NCBI GenBank assembly: GCA_029718625.1
Contig: CM056383.1
Span: 18,004,722 to 18,068,721 of the forward strand
DNA length: 64,000 bases
Direction: 5' to 3'
Origin: Synaphobranchus kaupii
Taxonomy: Eukaryota > Chordata > Actinopteri > Anguilliformes > Synaphobranchidae
The notes under the pieces are model-generated. The model had not been told where the DNA came from. It searched no databases and saw nothing but the letters and a program-made list of their open reading frames with translations. Position numbers and translations under genes: made by a program. Below are positions 56,901 to 62,795 of this stretch, piece after piece (positions within the stretch are counted from its first letter, which is position 1; every line of letters starts with the position of its first letter).

Positions 56901-59900
56901 GTTTGCCAACCTGCGTGGTTAGCCCGCCGTTTTCGCAAACAGCGAAGGAGGAGTCAATTATTGAAACCTCAAAGATGATAGGCTCTGAGGCAATTCAATC
57001 ATAGTAGTACTGGAGGTGATTGTATTTTGTGTAAACAGTTTTAGAATATCAAATTAAAAATTATATTAAAAATATAATTAAAAACATTAAAACAAAATAC
57101 ATCTGAATTAGTCTACTGGTTTATTGAAATTAAATTATTTTCCCACATGGATAAAGGACTAGAATATAGCCAATCATTAGACAGTTCTGGGGGGGGGGCA
57201 CCAGCAGTCTGGTGGGCGGGAATTGCACCCCAAGGCCCGCCCCTGACGCCGACCCTGGGATGGACTTCATAGGGCTTGATTTACTAAGACCGTTAGCGTG
57301 TGTAAAACATTTTAGCACACTCAAAACCAATAACATGACCAATGATTGGTCAATGTTTTTGTTTTGCACCAATCATTGGTTGTGCTATTAGTTTTGCGTG
57401 TGCTAAAAGGTTTAGTAGTGGTCTTAAAGATCTTAGTAAATCAGGCCCATAGTGTTTGTCGGGTTAACGTGGTGATGTGCTCTCTGGTGGGGATGGAGCT
57501 CATACAGATGGACTCTCAACAAGTTCAGGTGTTTAGCTGCTGTGTGATTTCAATTTCAACAAGTCATAGCCAATTCTGCAAGGCCATTAAAATGAATAAA
57601 TCTGGGTTAAAAGTTTGTAGTGTGCACTAGGCTTTAAGACTTTTAACTCTGTTCAATTTTTCCACTGCTATATCCTGTGGAATGTCCCTAATTTCTTTTT
57701 TCTTCCAAAGTACTGTGCAAATTCCACTTGGATATCCTCCCTTGGTCATTTGCATCTCTCCTCTCATTATGTGTCTGTGTGCTCTCCATATCACAGATGT
57801 CCACAGTGAAGTTCGGGAAACCTGTGGAGTTCCCATCACTCCTGGTAGTGTCAGACCAGTCCGTCTACATCCTGGAGATTACCATGGAAACACAGTAAGT
57901 CCTTAACTGTCTACACTACATACATCTTCAACGTATGGAATAATTTTTTTTAAGTCTAGAAACAAACAACTTTAGCAGTGTTTATGCCAATGGCAGAAAA
58001 TAAGGCTTTCTGGGGAACTATCATGATTTAAATGTCCTTTTTAATACCCTATTAATACTATTATAGGGTATTAAATTATCCAATTAATACCAATATTAAT
58101 TGGAAATGTTTGTGATTACAGAATTTATTTTGGAAGGTTTTTCATACTGCTTTCCTCTTCATCTCTTTCTCTCCTTAACAGTAGGCAGCCTTCTGATTTG
58201 TTCCTGAAGAGAGACAGTCATCGTATCTCTGAACTCAGCTACCTGGAGTTGGGCCTGGGGTCTCAGAGTATCCACATGGAATTTGAAGATGGGGAGTCTG
58301 CCTACACCCTGCTTGTACGAGACCGCGCCCGCTGCAAGCGCTTCTTTGGACTCCTTACAGGCAAGCGCACACACACCTTGGGCCCTATCTTACACCCGGC
58401 GCTAACCCAAACGCAAGAGTTTTTGCTATCTTACACCTGGCGCTGGGCTCATTATAACGCCTAGCGCTCACGTCGTTTAACCTCTTGCTGCCAAACGCCC
58501 CCTAGTGGTAACGTGGCCGTTACGGAATTTATTAAATTATACATTTCATTAATTTAATAATATATAATAAACTGCTCACCTCAATATTTTGATTAAATAT
58601 CCTTAAAATATATGCATTCCTTCTGGGAAAGTGTTTTTTTAGCCCAAAACATCGAGGTAAAACTTCGTAAATTACGTTGGAAACTCACATAATTCCCAAA
58701 CGTGTATTGCAGCTTGATGTCACACCATAAACAATGTGCTGGTAAACTGTTCTGCTTAATTGTATTTCACAAAACTTTGGTTTGAAAAATCATTATACCT
58801 TTAGACTTCAAGAAAAAATACTTTAAAAATGTCATACGGCTGTACGTGATTTTTTTCAAATTTTAAACCGACTTGTGCTTTTCTGCACTTCATCACAAGT
58901 AGTTTGGCTGTGTTCAGTCTGGCGTTGTGAAACTTAGCCAGTTTCTGGAGTACCAATCCTGTGGCTTAGTATATTTTAGCCAAAGGGGATTTGTACTTTA
59001 TTGCAGAGTTTTATTGTACTTTATTGCAAAACCGTCGTCAATTGGGTGTATTATTTTGACTGATAGCACAGTAGGCCTATCTGAAGTGGGGAAAACTCGC
59101 ATCGACCCGCCTCCACTGCGAGTATTATTTGCTTTCCATTGGGGTTTTAAACTGTCTGTCAAATATTCCAGCCAATAGTGAAGACTCTTATCTTTCAGAC
59201 AAGCCCTCATTCAACACAATGCCCTTGGAAGTCACGTAGATAGAACTTTGCGTAAGAGGAGGAGGCGACCATGCGTAATGTTCGTACCAAGGTGGCGCAG
59301 AGTGTTTTTAGCTTGTAGCAGCTGGCTACATTCAGTTTAGCAAAGTATGATTCATTAGGTAACGGCGGCTGTTCATCTTTTTACTTTACAGTCTCTTTCA
59401 TACAGTTTTTGGTAAGTTATGTCTAGGTTATTCAGGCGTTTCTCCGTGCAGCAGGTCCTAGCCCGAAGATGTTTTTGCGATCTTGTCTCAGTGATGCTGA
59501 GTGGTGTAAGGTAACAATTGTTTTTGCCAGTATACCAGTGCGAATTCACTGTTATTATTAAACAAATCCCTCTGAATTAAATGAATATAGCTAACATTAC
59601 TACATTGGTGTTAAAAAAAATAGCAGTACAACATCAGTAACCTGATGAACCACTGTTATTAGTAGTAGTGATATTTCTGCATGGCAAATAATTTACTTGT
59701 AGATGTAGGAATCAGAAATTTGAATGTAGGTACCCGTTTTTTCACAATTCCTGTACATAAATTGTTGTAATTAAGTAGCAAAATGTGTATCTATATGAAT
59801 TATGACTGCTTAGTCATAATAGTGCAGTTCTCTGTTTTAGTAAAAGCTATGAACCATATTTGAAGCCTACAGTTTTTGAGATAAACAGCTTTGTTGGTAA

Positions 59901-62264
59901 CTAGTACAAACAGGTGAGAATTGGTATATTTTGCCCTTGGTATTAAGAGGTTAAATACCATGTATTCTTGCGCCGATTACAAGTGAACTGGGCGTGTTGG
60001 TCTTAAGATGAGGAGTGGCCAGGATAATTTTTGGCGTATTGCTATCTTGAGCCAGCAGAAAGCGCTTGTGCTAAAACCACCACAAACCTGGTCTAAAGTC
60101 ATGTCGCAGTTGTTTACATGTTATTTTAACGGCGCATAAATGTGCGCCTACATAGGCATATTCACAATGCACATACACCCTCCTTTCTGTTACACACAGG
60201 GGCACGCACAAGCATGACTAAAAATATCAAGATTACAATGTGAAATATTATTGTGTAAGCTATATCAAAAAATGCATAATAATAAAAGGGTCCATAAAAG
60301 GGTCCATAGATCGAATACCACATACCTGTCCCTCAGTGAAAAGAAATGCCGCATTAAATTGCTTTCAGCCCACTCCATCAACATCCAGGCGATGTGTGAT
60401 GGTACGTGTAAGGTTACATGTATAGACTATTCGCAATTATTCTGGATCAAGCTATGACTTAGCCTATGTTTGCCAATAATTCCTGTAATCTTCTGGGGGG
60501 ACAATCTTCTGTTACGGGACAATGGCTGTCCATTAAAAATGGCTTTCCATTTGCTGATAACATATCAAGCCTAATGCGTGAATTGCCAATGATGGAAAAC
60601 TCGCACTGCAATAGACGGACATTTGAGTTCTGAAAATGCGCTTCAGATGTCATTACAATACAGCTGTCTAGGCCTACAGCCTGTAAGTAAATAGAATGGT
60701 TTTGACTGAAAAAAGTTCAAAACCTTGTCCAGTGAATATTGCATTTATTGTTTTTAAAATATCTGAGGCTACAGCGGATTCGCTGTGCATACGGTTCAAT
60801 AGCATACGATTAAAAAACAGATAAATGTCACCATGTTAACTGAATTTGAACCGTATTCTTTGTCCTTCATATTTTTAAAATGACAGTGACAAGGTTTCCA
60901 TACTCTCAGCTTATTGAAACCCCGCTGATTGCACCTGTTATTCCATAACTGAACAAAACTATTTTAAAGAGAACTAAGCGTCAAATTTGCAGCACGTTAC
61001 ACAATTAATTCACAATTAATTTGAATGCCATTCCCTGCATGTGCGCTTTAACTTCATGCATGAGCAGGTCTGTTTCCCCTGATGTAAATCACACTTTTCA
61101 CTGTCTTCCTGGGAAAGTGGAATGTTTAAAAGCATTAGCCTACGCTACGAGTAAAACAGGTTGGTCACATTTCTATAAGCAGGACATTATAAAACAAGGA
61201 AAATTATGCGTGAACCTATGGGTTGCCAACCTGACAGCTTTATTGTATTTGGTGTCATCATTAAGGCAAAATAACGTTATTTATGTTATTAATCAAAATT
61301 AGAATGCAGGTAGCCTAATGAACTTTGGTTTGAAGCTTGAACATGAGTTCATTGCTTCATTGCATAATCAAACAAAATTCGTTAAACAAGCAGGCTAATT
61401 TGGCATTTTCTAAGGTGAGACGGAAGCCATTGGTAGCTTATTCTCAGCTGTTGCAGGTGCTTTTAACAAAATTCTACCGCATATATTTTGTAAACAGCAC
61501 TGTCAGGAATTACTGGGAACTAAATTCAATTAATTGATGGTTAGTCCGAATAATATTGATCATAGACTACTATTGATCCATATAGCCTATTCCTTGATCA
61601 CACTAAACACGCACGAGCATGTCTGTTTCGCCATCATATAAGCAATCCGCCAAGGTGGAAAAGCAGGCTTTTAAAGGGAATGGGATATGACATTTTGATT
61701 GGTTTATTGCATGTCACGCCCAAGACACACCTATAATTAATGAAGAGACTAGGTTCAGCCCATTTGCACGTTGCCCCGTGCTTAGCGCCCAAAAAACACG
61801 CCGTTAAAATAGCAAAAGTGGACTTGGACACGCCCTAAATGGACTTAGCGCCATGCGCTTAGACAAAGCGCTAAGATCGCCAAGCTAGAGCCGCATGTGT
61901 TTTACAACATGAAAGCTCACACACCCGTGTCCACAGTGGGATGGTAAGGATTTTGTGCTGACTCTGGCAGTTTGACTCAACTTCACTAACACCACTCTTT
62001 CTCTCAGGAATTGTGCGAGAATTTGCTCCGAAATCCAACAGCAAACTCAAGTCCATCTCCAACACCCGCCTGAACCCACAGCACTACCTCTGGTAGGTAG
62101 TTTCTTGGCAGACCTGTGCAGATCGGGCCATGTGGCTAAATGGATTCAGAAAATAATGCACTGTTCTGTGATGTATAGGCCACTTTTGTGCGATGCAACC
62201 CAAGCCACTGGCGATGAAGACTGTCAGCCCCAGTTCCTGTATGTCCTGGCGTTCATCATGCAAG
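26894..62264 (+). CDS. stk11ip: STK11-interacting protein (LIP1), 23 coding exons, 3' end missing
   Basis: STK11IP binds the LKB1 kinase and SMADs and is reported at endosomes/lysosomes. Exons: 26894-26960, 29513-29715, 29963-30037, 31242-31337, 35717-35824, 35975-36046, 36749-36878, 39184-39287, 40328-40417, 42850-42891, 44561-44731, 45017-45098, 45230-45673, 48039-48244, 48784-48888, 49553-49745, 50587-50750, 52032-52317, 53125-53237, 57797-57894, 58182-58360, 62008-62092, 62179-62264. They make about 1066 codons and all phases agree. Order: N-terminal LIP1 region with [14 protein letters not shown] motif ([10 protein letters not shown]), leucine-rich repeats (residues about 105-305), [15 protein letters not shown] (about 389-403), acidic linker, paired CxxC ([19 protein letters not shown]), then the PH-like C-terminal half (SVDHRL-like [15 protein letters not shown]). 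The human protein is about 1090 residues, so roughly 130 C-terminal residues lie beyond the window. Introns after exons 19 and 21 begin with GC. Confidence 0.95.
27296..28863 (-). mobile_element. Tc1-like element, copy 1 (3' terminus missing)
   Basis: It starts after TA (27294-27295) with CAGTTGTGTTCAAATAAATA. It matches the copy at 37381-39008 nearly base for base, but the last 35 or so bases of the right terminal repeat are absent: homology stops after CATCAAGTTACTG near 28863. It lies in stk11ip intron 1; the transposase is on the minus strand. Confidence 0.88.
27582..28560 (-). pseudogene. Tc1 transposase, copy 1, broken
   Basis: The longest frame (28229-27582) keeps [19 protein letters not shown] and [10 protein letters not shown], so all three residues of the DD34E triad are present. 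The N-terminal part (near 28560-28380) is in other frames. A 12-nt in-frame deletion is seen near 27926 relative to copy 2 and small deletions near 28498, so the gene is not intact. Confidence 0.85.
29513..29715 (+). CDS. stk11ip: stk11ip coding exon 2
   Basis: Encodes [15 protein letters not shown] and [20 protein letters not shown] through TISLK; the most conserved N-terminal block. Donor AAG|GTAATC. Confidence 0.95.
29963..30037 (+). CDS. stk11ip: stk11ip coding exon 3
   Basis: Acceptor CTACACACAG. Encodes [14 protein letters not shown], leading into the first leucine-rich repeat; phase 0 at both ends. Confidence 0.93.
31080..31195. repeat. Tandem duplication of about 55 bp
   Basis: GAGCTGAGTGAGTGTAATTT and GTGCTGAGTGAGTGTAATTA head two adjacent copies of a unit that also contains GCATAGTGTGTGTAAT. 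It sits within 50 bp of the acceptor of exon 4. Confidence 0.85.
31242..31337 (+). CDS. stk11ip: stk11ip coding exon 4
   Basis: Encodes [20 protein letters not shown] and [11 protein letters not shown]; leucine-rich region, phase 0. Confidence 0.94.
31763..33046. mobile_element. Nested element with GGCTACGTTCACACTGCAGG ends
   Basis: The left end GGCTACGTTCACACTGCAGG is mirrored exactly by CCTGCAGTGTGAACGTAGCC at the right; the next 40 bp also pair (CAGATCCGATTTTTT against AAAAAATCGGATCTG). The inside is a mosaic without a coding frame, including GGCATGAAATTAACCTCGCT and a CTCGCCTGGGCGAG hairpin near 32215. No clear target duplication. Confidence 0.8.
33415..34546 (-). mobile_element. hAT element with exact 8-bp TSD
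   Basis: Ends TAGGGGTGTCACGAT and ATCGTGACACCCCTA; the 8-bp duplication TTTAATAG is exact (33407-33414 and 34547-34554). Subterminal TTCGATTT repeats mark both ends. It retains only the N-terminal exon of a transposase. Confidence 0.93.
33898..34188 (-). CDS. BED zinc-finger ORF of truncated hAT transposase
   Basis: Starting at the ATG at 34188 (MATAGVGDG) the frame runs about 96 residues: SPVWQHFAF, then [20 protein letters not shown] and HIRRHHKE, the BED finger Cx2C...Hx3-4H with the usual WxxF lead. The frame is also open upstream to 34323. The catalytic RNaseH part of the transposase is absent. If expressed this would be a DNA-binding domain alone. Confidence 0.65.
   Translation of the reverse strand: MATAGVGDGETELENPPASRKSPVWQHFAFPVSYINNERVTDKITTVCRLCYTRVPYATSGNTSNMAGHIRRHHKEIDLTGKKTLTQATQMTVVRA
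34666..35383. mobile_element. hAT MITE with exact 8-bp TSD
   Basis: TSD GTGAGGAG at 34658-34665 and 35384-35391. Ends TAGTGGTGTGTCGTT and, inverted, TAGTGATGGGCATTCC; many GAGCCG copies lie near both ends (for example 34730-34742, 35293-35325), typical subterminal repeats of this hAT group. No coding frame. Confidence 0.92.
35717..35824 (+). CDS. stk11ip: stk11ip coding exon 5
   Basis: Encodes [20 protein letters not shown] and [15 protein letters not shown]; leucine-rich repeat. The acceptor is preceded by a TCTG/TG repeat tract (35665-35712). Confidence 0.95.
35975..36046 (+). CDS. stk11ip: stk11ip coding exon 6
   Basis: A 24-codon exon, [20 protein letters not shown], one leucine-rich repeat; phase 0. 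Confidence 0.95.
36749..36878 (+). CDS. stk11ip: stk11ip coding exon 7
   Basis: Encodes [20 protein letters not shown] and [15 protein letters not shown]; two leucine-rich repeats, phase 1 end. Confidence 0.95.
37381..39008 (-). mobile_element. Tc1-like element, copy 2 (full length)
   Basis: It has TA at both sides (37379-37380, 39009-39010). Left end CAGTTGTGTTCAAATAAATA; right end TTAACACAACTG. Length 1628 bp, in stk11ip intron 7, same orientation as copy 1 ten kilobases upstream. Confidence 0.92.
37676..38662 (-). pseudogene. Tc1 transposase, copy 2, frameshifted
   Basis: The N-terminal frame (38662-38466) reads [20 protein letters not shown], a helix-turn-helix start; the C-terminal frame (to 37676) keeps QQDNDPKH and [11 protein letters not shown] two-base deletion near 38236 relative to copy 1 destroys the first catalytic Asp region (WTDES becomes out of frame). 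Confidence 0.87.
39184..39287 (+). CDS. stk11ip: stk11ip coding exon 8
   Basis: Encodes [20 protein letters not shown] and [11 protein letters not shown]; phase 1 start matches exon 7. Confidence 0.95.
39470..39710. repeat. Degenerate minisatellite
   Basis: About eight diverged units of 25-35 bp built on GATACTGTAGTGTACAGGTG in stk11ip intron 8. Confidence 0.8.
39795..40000 (-). repeat. V-SINE/HE1-type SINE, inverted
   Basis: TTTCAGGCATTTAGCAGACA followed by CTTATCCAGATCGATCTACA is the inverted SINE tail; downstream GAATCAAACCTACTACCGTG is the inverted tRNA-like B-box region. Confidence 0.75.
40328..40417 (+). CDS. stk11ip: stk11ip coding exon 9
   Basis: Encodes [15 protein letters not shown] and [13 protein letters not shown]; last leucine-rich repeat, phase 0. 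Confidence 0.95.
40630..42333. mobile_element. hAT element with exact 8-bp TSD
   Basis: TSD CAATTAGG at 40622-40629 and 42334-42341. Ends TAGTGGTGGGCATTTGG and, inverted, TAGTGATGGGCGAGAATC; GGAACCGGTTCC and GAATCGGTTCC motifs repeat at the ends. No transposase frame was recognised in 1704 bp. In stk11ip intron 9. Confidence 0.92.
42428..42535 (-). repeat. V-SINE/HE1-type SINE fragment, inverted
   Basis: TTACATTACAATCACCTAGC, GCGCTTTTATCCTGAGCGAC and the B-box-like CTCGGGAATACAAACCACGA. Confidence 0.7.
42850..42891 (+). CDS. stk11ip: stk11ip coding exon 10 (micro-exon)
   Basis: Only 14 codons ([14 protein letters not shown]), flanked by TTCCCAG and GTGAGT, phase 0 on both sides. It matches the human stretch FLLDGKVLSLTDFQ in position. 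Confidence 0.85.
43387..44245 (+). mobile_element. Internally deleted Tc1-like element
   Basis: TA flanks (43385-43386, 44246-44247). Ends CAGTGCAGTCCGTAAGTATT and, inverted, CAGTGCAGTCTGTAAGTATT. Inside, one frame near 43805-43860 reads [17 protein letters not shown], the C-terminal piece of a Tc1 transposase. Confidence 0.88.
44561..44731 (+). CDS. stk11ip: stk11ip coding exon 11
   Basis: Encodes [20 protein letters not shown] through RLQRKKSR; phase 0. Confidence 0.9.
45017..45098 (+). CDS. stk11ip: stk11ip coding exon 12
   Basis: Encodes [19 protein letters not shown], which is nearly identical to the human basic/phospho-serine motif; phase 1 end. Confidence 0.95.
45230..45673 (+). CDS. 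stk11ip: stk11ip coding exon 13 (acidic linker)
   Basis: Begins [20 protein letters not shown] and [12 protein letters not shown] as in the human protein, then a low-complexity linker with three tandem [12 protein letters not shown] repeats (45346-45395) and an EEEEEELG stretch. Phase 1 end at GGG|GTGAGT. Confidence 0.93.
46239..46400. repeat. Foldback repeat
   Basis: Inverted arms of about 50 bp: TACCTGGCCCCGATATGAGT (46239) against ACTCCTATCGGGGCCAGGTA (46381), and ATGCTCATCTTCATGACTTG against CAAGTCATGAAGATGAGCAT; about 60 bp loop. Confidence 0.88.
47203..47937 (-). mobile_element. Internally deleted non-LTR retroelement (tentative)
   Basis: On the minus strand it ends in a TTCTATTGTATTCT-type tail preceded by CCCTTTCGGGAAAATAAAAG, as in Rex/L2-type fish LINE 3' ends; its 5' side begins near GGCGCTGTAATGGCGACATG. 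It is flanked by 40-bp copies of GTATGAGGTGTTTAAAT... (47161-47200 and 47939-47978), and contains an AAGT/ACTT palindromic tract at 47333-47370. Confidence 0.4.
48039..48244 (+). CDS. stk11ip: stk11ip coding exon 14
   Basis: Encodes [20 protein letters not shown] and [20 protein letters not shown], matching the human ELCRPLLV...FLRVTS block; phase 0 end. Confidence 0.94.
48499..48719. mobile_element. Short hAT MITE
   Basis: Ends CAGGGCATGAAATGTA and, inverted, CAGGGTGTGAAATTAA; TSD TTCCATAT/TTCCATAA (48491-48498, 48720-48727; one mismatch). Subterminal ACCAGCC motifs repeat. It ends about 60 bp before exon 15. Confidence 0.88.
48784..48888 (+). CDS. stk11ip: stk11ip coding exon 15
   Basis: Encodes [20 protein letters not shown] and [14 protein letters not shown]. 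Tandem acceptors CTGAG|AAG|GAG allow a start at 48781 or 48784, adding or dropping one Lys. Confidence 0.93.
48925..49080. mobile_element. Short MITE, copy A
   Basis: Shares TAACATGACCAATGATTGGT and TTTTGCACCAATCATTGGT with 57272-57448; the right end TCTTAGTAAATCAGGC is kept, the left end is degraded. Nearly palindromic. Confidence 0.75.
49553..49745 (+). CDS. stk11ip: stk11ip coding exon 16 (first CxxC)
   Basis: Encodes [20 protein letters not shown] and [15 protein letters not shown]; with exon 17 this makes a CxxC...CxxC pair that could bind zinc. Phase 1 end. Confidence 0.94.
50380..50490. repeat. 30-bp minisatellite, three units
   Basis: Units contain CCCACTTCCTGTCATGGGTG, CCCACTTCCTGTCACGGATG and CTCACTTCCTGTCATAGATG. 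The repeated ACTTCCTG is an ETS-type core. Confidence 0.85.
50587..50750 (+). CDS. stk11ip: stk11ip coding exon 17 (second CxxC)
   Basis: Encodes [19 protein letters not shown] (human CPNCGSDHVV) then [19 protein letters not shown]; phase 0 end at CAG|GTGTGT. Confidence 0.94.
50955..51060. repeat. Tandem duplication of about 50 bp
   Basis: TGTAGGACCCCTGCATTAAA and TGTAGGACCCCTACATTAAA head two adjacent units, each followed by CTGCAGTATCCTCTG. Confidence 0.85.
52032..52317 (+). CDS. stk11ip: stk11ip coding exon 18
   Basis: Low-conservation linker: [36 protein letters not shown] and a proline/tyrosine-rich tail [19 protein letters not shown]. Phase 1 at both ends is consistent with exon 19. 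Confidence 0.9.
53125..53237 (+). CDS. stk11ip: stk11ip coding exon 19, GC donor
   Basis: Encodes [20 protein letters not shown] through ELHCYLK (human SVDHRLRLFLDVEVF...CCLK). Only the donor CTCAAG|GCAAGG keeps the frame into exon 20 ([12 protein letters not shown]), so the intron starts with GC. Confidence 0.92.
53438..54404. mobile_element. TTAA-type (Kolobok-like) element with 185-bp TIRs
   Basis: TTAA at 53434-53437 and 54405-54408. Ends AGGGTAAGTTCGCTATTTTG and the exact inverse; the inverted arms extend to about 53610 and 54230. The non-repeated middle (53611-54229) carries one exon-like ORF. Confidence 0.9.
53902..54054 (+). CDS. Acidic exon-like ORF inside the TTAA element
   Basis: From ATG 53902 to a donor GCGCAG|GTAATG at 54054, about 51 codons: [19 protein letters not shown], then [19 protein letters not shown] and REEREAE. 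The YRFEPEY...EL pattern reminds me of the cytoplasmic P2X7-like domain ORFs that fish transposons carry, but that is recognition from memory. No partner exon remains in the element, so it could be spliced only to a host exon or be dead. Confidence 0.5.
54616..57257. mobile_element. hAT element with exact 8-bp TSD, LINE piece inside
   Basis: TSD GGATGGAC at 54608-54615 and 57258-57265. Ends CAGGGTCGGCGCCAG and, inverted, CAGGGTCGGCGTCAG. No hAT transposase frame was recognised in 2642 bp. A TAGAA-rich tract is at 54765-54785 and 54968-54983. Confidence 0.88.
56245..56885 (+). pseudogene. LINE 3' end (reverse transcriptase C-terminus)
   Basis: At 56292-56519 the frame reads [39 protein letters not shown] and [11 protein letters not shown], the familiar WNxLPxxIR...FKxxLKxHL end of L2/CR1/Rex-type LINE proteins. 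It closes with a TTGAAATTGAATTGAAATTG tail. Only this 5'-truncated end is present, nested in the hAT element. Confidence 0.78.
57272..57448. mobile_element. Short MITE, copy B
   Basis: Ends GGGCTTGATTTACTAAGA and, inverted, GGGCCTGATTTACTAAGA; inside TAACATGACCAATGATTGGT. Same family as 48925-49080; inserted a few bases from the end of the hAT element. Confidence 0.85.
57797..57894 (+). CDS. stk11ip: stk11ip coding exon 20
   Basis: Encodes [20 protein letters not shown] and [12 protein letters not shown], matching human LVVVSDRRLYLLKVTGE; phase 2 end. Confidence 0.94.
58182..58360 (+). CDS. stk11ip: stk11ip coding exon 21, tandem acceptor and GC donor
   Basis: Encodes [36 protein letters not shown] and [10 protein letters not shown]. 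The acceptor is CAGTAG, so the exon may start at 58182 or 58185. The donor that keeps frame with exon 22 is TTACAG|GCAAGC, again GC. Confidence 0.92.
58378..61895. repeat. Large dispersed repeat with GGCGCTAA/TTAGCGCC ends (tentative transposon)
   Basis: GGGCCCTATCTTACACCCGG followed by GCGCTAACCC at the left and many TTAGCGCC, GCGCTTAG and GCGCTAAGATCGCC motifs at the right resemble the ends of a common fish DNA repeat, with GGTCTAAAGTCATG and ACGGCGCATAAATGTGCGCC inside (60090-60150). No coding frame is apparent. It fills intron 21. Exact ends are not certain. Confidence 0.45.
59602..59708 (+). mobile_element. Solo end of the 37381-39008 Tc1 family
   Basis: 101 bp from GTGTTAAAAAAAATAGCAGT to CTTGTAGATGTAG are the exact reverse complement of the right end of the Tc1 copy at 37381-39008, inside the repeat at 58378-61895. 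Confidence 0.9.
62008..62092 (+). CDS. stk11ip: stk11ip coding exon 22
   Basis: Encodes [20 protein letters not shown] and LNPQHYLW (human VTPQHRLW); phase 1 start, phase 2 end at CTCTG|GTAGGT. Confidence 0.92.
62179..62264 (+). CDS. stk11ip: stk11ip coding exon 23 (last in window)
   Basis: Encodes [20 protein letters not shown] and YVLAFIMQ (human WPLLEKD...FFYLRAFLVEG); phase 1 end at CAAG|GTACAT. The following exons are not in the window. Confidence 0.92.
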
Positions 62265-62357
62265 GTACATCTGAGCTGTGTGAGACTGCCGTTTTTCAGT
62301 TCTCGTCCTGTGGCTCTGTTCAATAAAAACAAATGTGTCTGGGGTGCCGGGTGACTC

Positions 62358-62795
62358 TGTGGTTCTGAAATTGTCCTGGGGACCCCTGTGTATGCTGGTT
62401 TTTGTTCCAGCCAATCCATTGCTCAAATAATGTTCTTTAACACATGTTTTTAAGTTCTTTCATAATTTTTTCCTTAAACCTATTAACACAGATGTCTACA
62501 CTTAAGAGCCTATTGATTCACCTCAGTCTTCAGCTTCGATTGGTTAAATAATATTTTTAACCTCTATGTAATCGTTTGCAGTGATATAGCACAATGTGAA
62601 TATGAGACTTTTATTATTCGTAGCATGTATAGCCATTTCTGACAATGCGGCTTAAGAGGGTAAATAATCCCTCAAAACATGAAAAGCCTAATTAAACAAA
62701 TGAACAACTTATTAAAATTCTGGGATTGCAATTGAAGTTGGAACAAACAAACCAGCATGCGCAGGGGTCCCCAGGACCACGTTTCAGAACCTGTG
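62358..62795. mobile_element. MITE with TCCTGGGGACCCC inverted ends
   Basis: GGTTCTGAAATTGTCCTGGG and GACCCCTGTGTATGCTGGTT at the left are mirrored by AACCAGCATGCGCAGGGGTC and CCAGGACCACGTTTCAGAACC at the right, about 430 bp in all. Confidence 0.8.

Noticed and set aside
58198..58464. Read-through of exon 21 to TAG near 58464 as the true gene end
   Set aside because: Exons 22 and 23 match the human continuation (PQHxLW, then FLYVLAF) and are in phase only if a GC donor at 58361 is used.
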